From Ignelater luminosus (Eukaryota > Arthropoda > Insecta > Coleoptera > Elateridae), in assembly GCA_011009095.1 (NCBI GenBank), contig VTPC01003392.1, forward strand, positions 22,007 to 86,006: 64,000 nt of DNA, written 5' to 3'. The notes under the pieces are model-generated. The model was given only the letters and a program-made list of their open reading frames with translations, had not been told where the DNA came from and did no database searches. Both the position numbers and the translations under genes were made by a program. Position 1 is the first letter of the stretch. Every line of letters starts with the position of its first letter. Positions 61,968-64,000 of this stretch are shown piece after piece.

Positions 61968-62255
61968 AATTATATAAAATTATGAAATAAGAAATCATAA
62001 TACATAACCACCTTTTGTTAAATGCAATCTTTTGCGTAAGAAATAAAAACGCTTAGTTCAAGGTAAAGCTACAGCTGCATTATAACATGTAGATAACAAA
62101 ATGTTAAGAAGAATTTACTTGGCAAGATATAATGTAATAATGCGACAGTTTATAATAAGTTACAAAACATTGAACAACAAAAATTGTAAACTCCTTTTTG
62201 TATTATTTTGAGAAAATAAATTTTTTTTAAAATCAATACGAATCGAAACAAAATT
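61968..62255 (+). repeat. 3' LTR
   Basis: 288 bp, matching the 5' LTR except for four substitutions and the absence of TCAG. Followed by the TACA target duplication. Confidence 0.93.
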
Positions 62256-62259
62256 TACA

Positions 62260-62903
62260 GAATAAATTGAAAAATGCTTGCAACAAAGACCTAACAACCA
62301 AAAATAATAATTGAATATATTCATAAAATTTTAAAATAACAATACAGAGTTCCAAGTTAATAATGCAATTTAAACTAAATGGCAGTTACAACCTATTTAG
62401 AGTTTTCAAATTAATAAACTTGTTATAAATACCTACTAATACTAATAATAAAATGAAAACTGCCAACACAATATTTTTTTGTACGCAAACTAAATAAATA
62501 TTGCATTATGATTTGTCTTATCCTAAATATTTACTTGAGAAAATTTAGGTTTTCATTTTGTTTTGCTTAATAGAAGTCTAATTTCTTCAGGCTTCATTTA
62601 TTTATGTTAAGCGGACGTCCTGCACTAACAGTACGTGGTTTATACTTCTTGGTAATTTTATTTTTATCTGGAACAAAATTGCAATATGAAATAACAATTA
62701 TGGTCACGTAATAATTACAGAAATTACCATGTCCAATAATAGCGAGCATCATCTTTGTTTAAATACAAATCTTTAGCCACAAGATTTCTAACAAAAACAG
62801 ATTGTTGTCAGTGAAGACTGATTACTGGAATAAAACATTTTATAAAAAGAAAAAACAGTAAAAATTACTAGTCCAATTTTAAATAGAGTACATACCATAA
62901 CTA
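62260..62903. other. intergenic, 3' of the coiled-coil gene
   Basis: AT-rich. A strong minus-strand GTATGT donor lies at 62895, just beyond the stop of the neighbouring gene, so part of this may be a 3' UTR intron or the intron before a further exon. No coding region recognised. Confidence 0.4.
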
Positions 62904-64000
62904 TTAGTTCTGTTTTAATATGTGACAAATTAACAGCACAGAATGAAAGATCTCACTAAAAATGGCTGATGCATATGGACGCATGACTCCACCTTCAGCC
63001 ATAATTGTTTTTATAGAAGTGATTCGTGATTTTTTTCGTGGAAGTGTCAAGGTGTTGTTTAGTTTTTCCAACAATTTTTGTTTATTCGACATATTTTCTT
63101 CCGATTCTACCGTAACATCTGTGGCAGAACTAATGGCAGAATCTGTACTTGGTATTGGAGTCTGAACTGTTGATTCGTCATCCCATGTTACAGACCTAAT
63201 ATCTTGCAGCTGACGTACTAATCCTTGATATTCAGATATGAGCGCTTCACTAGCAAGTTCATGACTTCTCAATTGTAAAATACTTGGTTTTAGTACTTTT
63301 GAGAAAAGTTCTATGAGCTGGTAGCACATTTGCATTTCTCCTTCTCGTAGATCTAATACTTTTTGTAAGCATTCTGCCTGAAAGTTTAATATATGTAAAT
63401 GTCAATATACTTAAATGTTCCAAATGTCAGTACTAACAATTTATGACAACTGAGTGGTTTTTGTTTTCTTTTGTTTATTTTAACCTTCAAAACTATCACT
63501 GTCGCTTCGACAGCTAAGATTACCAACATAATTAAAATAGTCACTATAATTTATGTTCACTTGGTTGAAAGAATAAAATGATTTTTATAAAGCTTTATTT
63601 ACCTTGCTATTAGCTGTAGTAGAAGCAACCTGAGAATCGTCCAACTGGGCAACTTGTTTTAAATGTGGAGTTTTCTCAATAAATTGTTTTAACCTCAATT
63701 CTAGTTGTTCATTTCTTTCCCGCAAAAGTACCGGATCTTTTTGTAAATTAACTATTTGTCGTACCAAGTGATCAATAGCATTAAGAGATCTAGGATGTTC
63801 ATATTCTCTATCTGGAGTGTCAGTACATATACCATTAAGTTTTGCATCAGATTCTTCGTTTAATTGTTTTCTCAAATTGTGCAACTGCAGAATATCTTGT
63901 TCTAATTTTCGTTTTTCAGCATAGAGAGCTTGCAATTCAGTCTGCAATTTTGGATCAGGTTCGTCTTTGGTAACCGTTTCATTATTTTTCTGTTGGTATA
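62904..64000 (-). CDS. coiled-coil protein, C-terminal exons (partial)
   Basis: The 3' part of a minus-strand gene whose 5' part lies beyond the window. One exon runs from the window end to 63603 (AGCAAG, then a GTAAAT donor). The next starts at 63374 after TTTCAGGCAG, phase 0, and is open to a TAA at 62904. The first exon encodes a long charged helix with heptad character (LQALYAEKRKLEQDILQLHN, then LRERNEQLELRLKQFIEK). The second has another helical segment (EMQMCYQLIELFSKVLK, EYQGLVRQLQDI), a Ser/Thr-rich stretch (STDSAISSATDVTVESE) and a basic patch (LPRKKSRITS). No enzyme motif is visible. A structural or scaffold role is likely. I cannot name the family. The last residues (after MAEGG) may be intron read-through. 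Confidence 0.75.
63375..63602 (-). other. intron of the coiled-coil gene
   Basis: 228 bp, donor GTAAAT at 63602 and acceptor CAG ending at 63375 (TTTCAGGCAG), phase 0. The alternative acceptor four bases upstream (TTTCAG) would put the next exon out of frame. Confidence 0.7.

Larger units (their letters stand above)
55158..62255 (+). mobile_element. errantivirus-type Ty3/Gypsy provirus
   Basis: An env-bearing Gypsy-group LTR retrotransposon of about 7.1 kb, including a 100-N gap of unknown true size. Flanking TACA duplications (55154-55157, 62256-62259) define the ends. Order: 5' LTR, primer-binding site, leader, gag, protease-RT-RNase H, integrase, env remnant, polypurine tract, 3' LTR. The two LTRs differ by four substitutions and one 4-bp indel, so insertion was recent. 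Even so, the copy cannot be autonomous: integrase is split by stops and frame changes, and env is internally deleted. gag and the first part of pol remain open. Confidence 0.95.

Noticed and set aside
1-64000. CRISPR arrays, operons, ribosome binding sites and prophages
   Set aside because: None were seen. Introns, poly(A) signals and retroelements show a eukaryotic nuclear genome, where these are not expected.

Overview
The window is AT-rich, gene-poor nuclear DNA from an animal, almost certainly an insect. The evidence is short introns (53 bp and 149 bp), a TATA-initiator promoter, a 7.1 kb env-bearing Ty3/Gypsy (errantivirus-type) element, and relics of mariner, IS630/Tc1-like, Jockey-like and piggyBac-like elements. 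A beetle is my best guess, but the sequence alone does not prove the order. Two runs of N (15176-15575 and 61790-61889) are assembly gaps.

Only three host genes can be supported. (1) On the minus strand at 4172-5391 is a two-exon gene for a 356-residue secreted protein. After a signal peptide it consists almost entirely of about 32 tandem tryptophan octapeptides in two blocks, and it ends in a histidine run. It has its own TATA box and poly(A) signal, and I know no family with this architecture. (2) On the plus strand at 51651-52651 is a two-exon C2H2 zinc-finger gene with nine fingers, one of them degenerate. (3) On the minus strand from 62904 to the window end is the 3' part of a coiled-coil protein gene.

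The rest is transposon-derived or unrecognised AT-rich sequence. In order: a Gypsy-type reverse transcriptase relic (about 1.68-1.93 kb); tRNA-like SINE heads (17.8, 38.7 and 46.5 kb); a pair of dispersed repeats (17.2 and 20.9 kb); a complete but dead DD41D Tc1/mariner element with TIRs of about 320 bp (23062-25025); a mariner relic and a Jockey-type ORF1 relic side by side (28.5-30.3 kb); a detached 158-bp piece of the DD41D terminal repeat (36.5 kb) beside a small tandem repeat (36.85 kb); a diverged tandem array (39.8-40.6 kb); an IS630-like transposase pseudogene (44.2-45.0 kb); a piggyBac-like pseudogene (47.85-48.85 kb); and the errantivirus-type provirus (55158-62255).

The provirus has near-identical LTRs, a 4-bp TACA target duplication, an intact gag, and an intact protease-RT-RNase H reading frame. 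Its integrase is broken and its env has lost its middle. The most novel signal in the window is the tryptophan-octapeptide gene.
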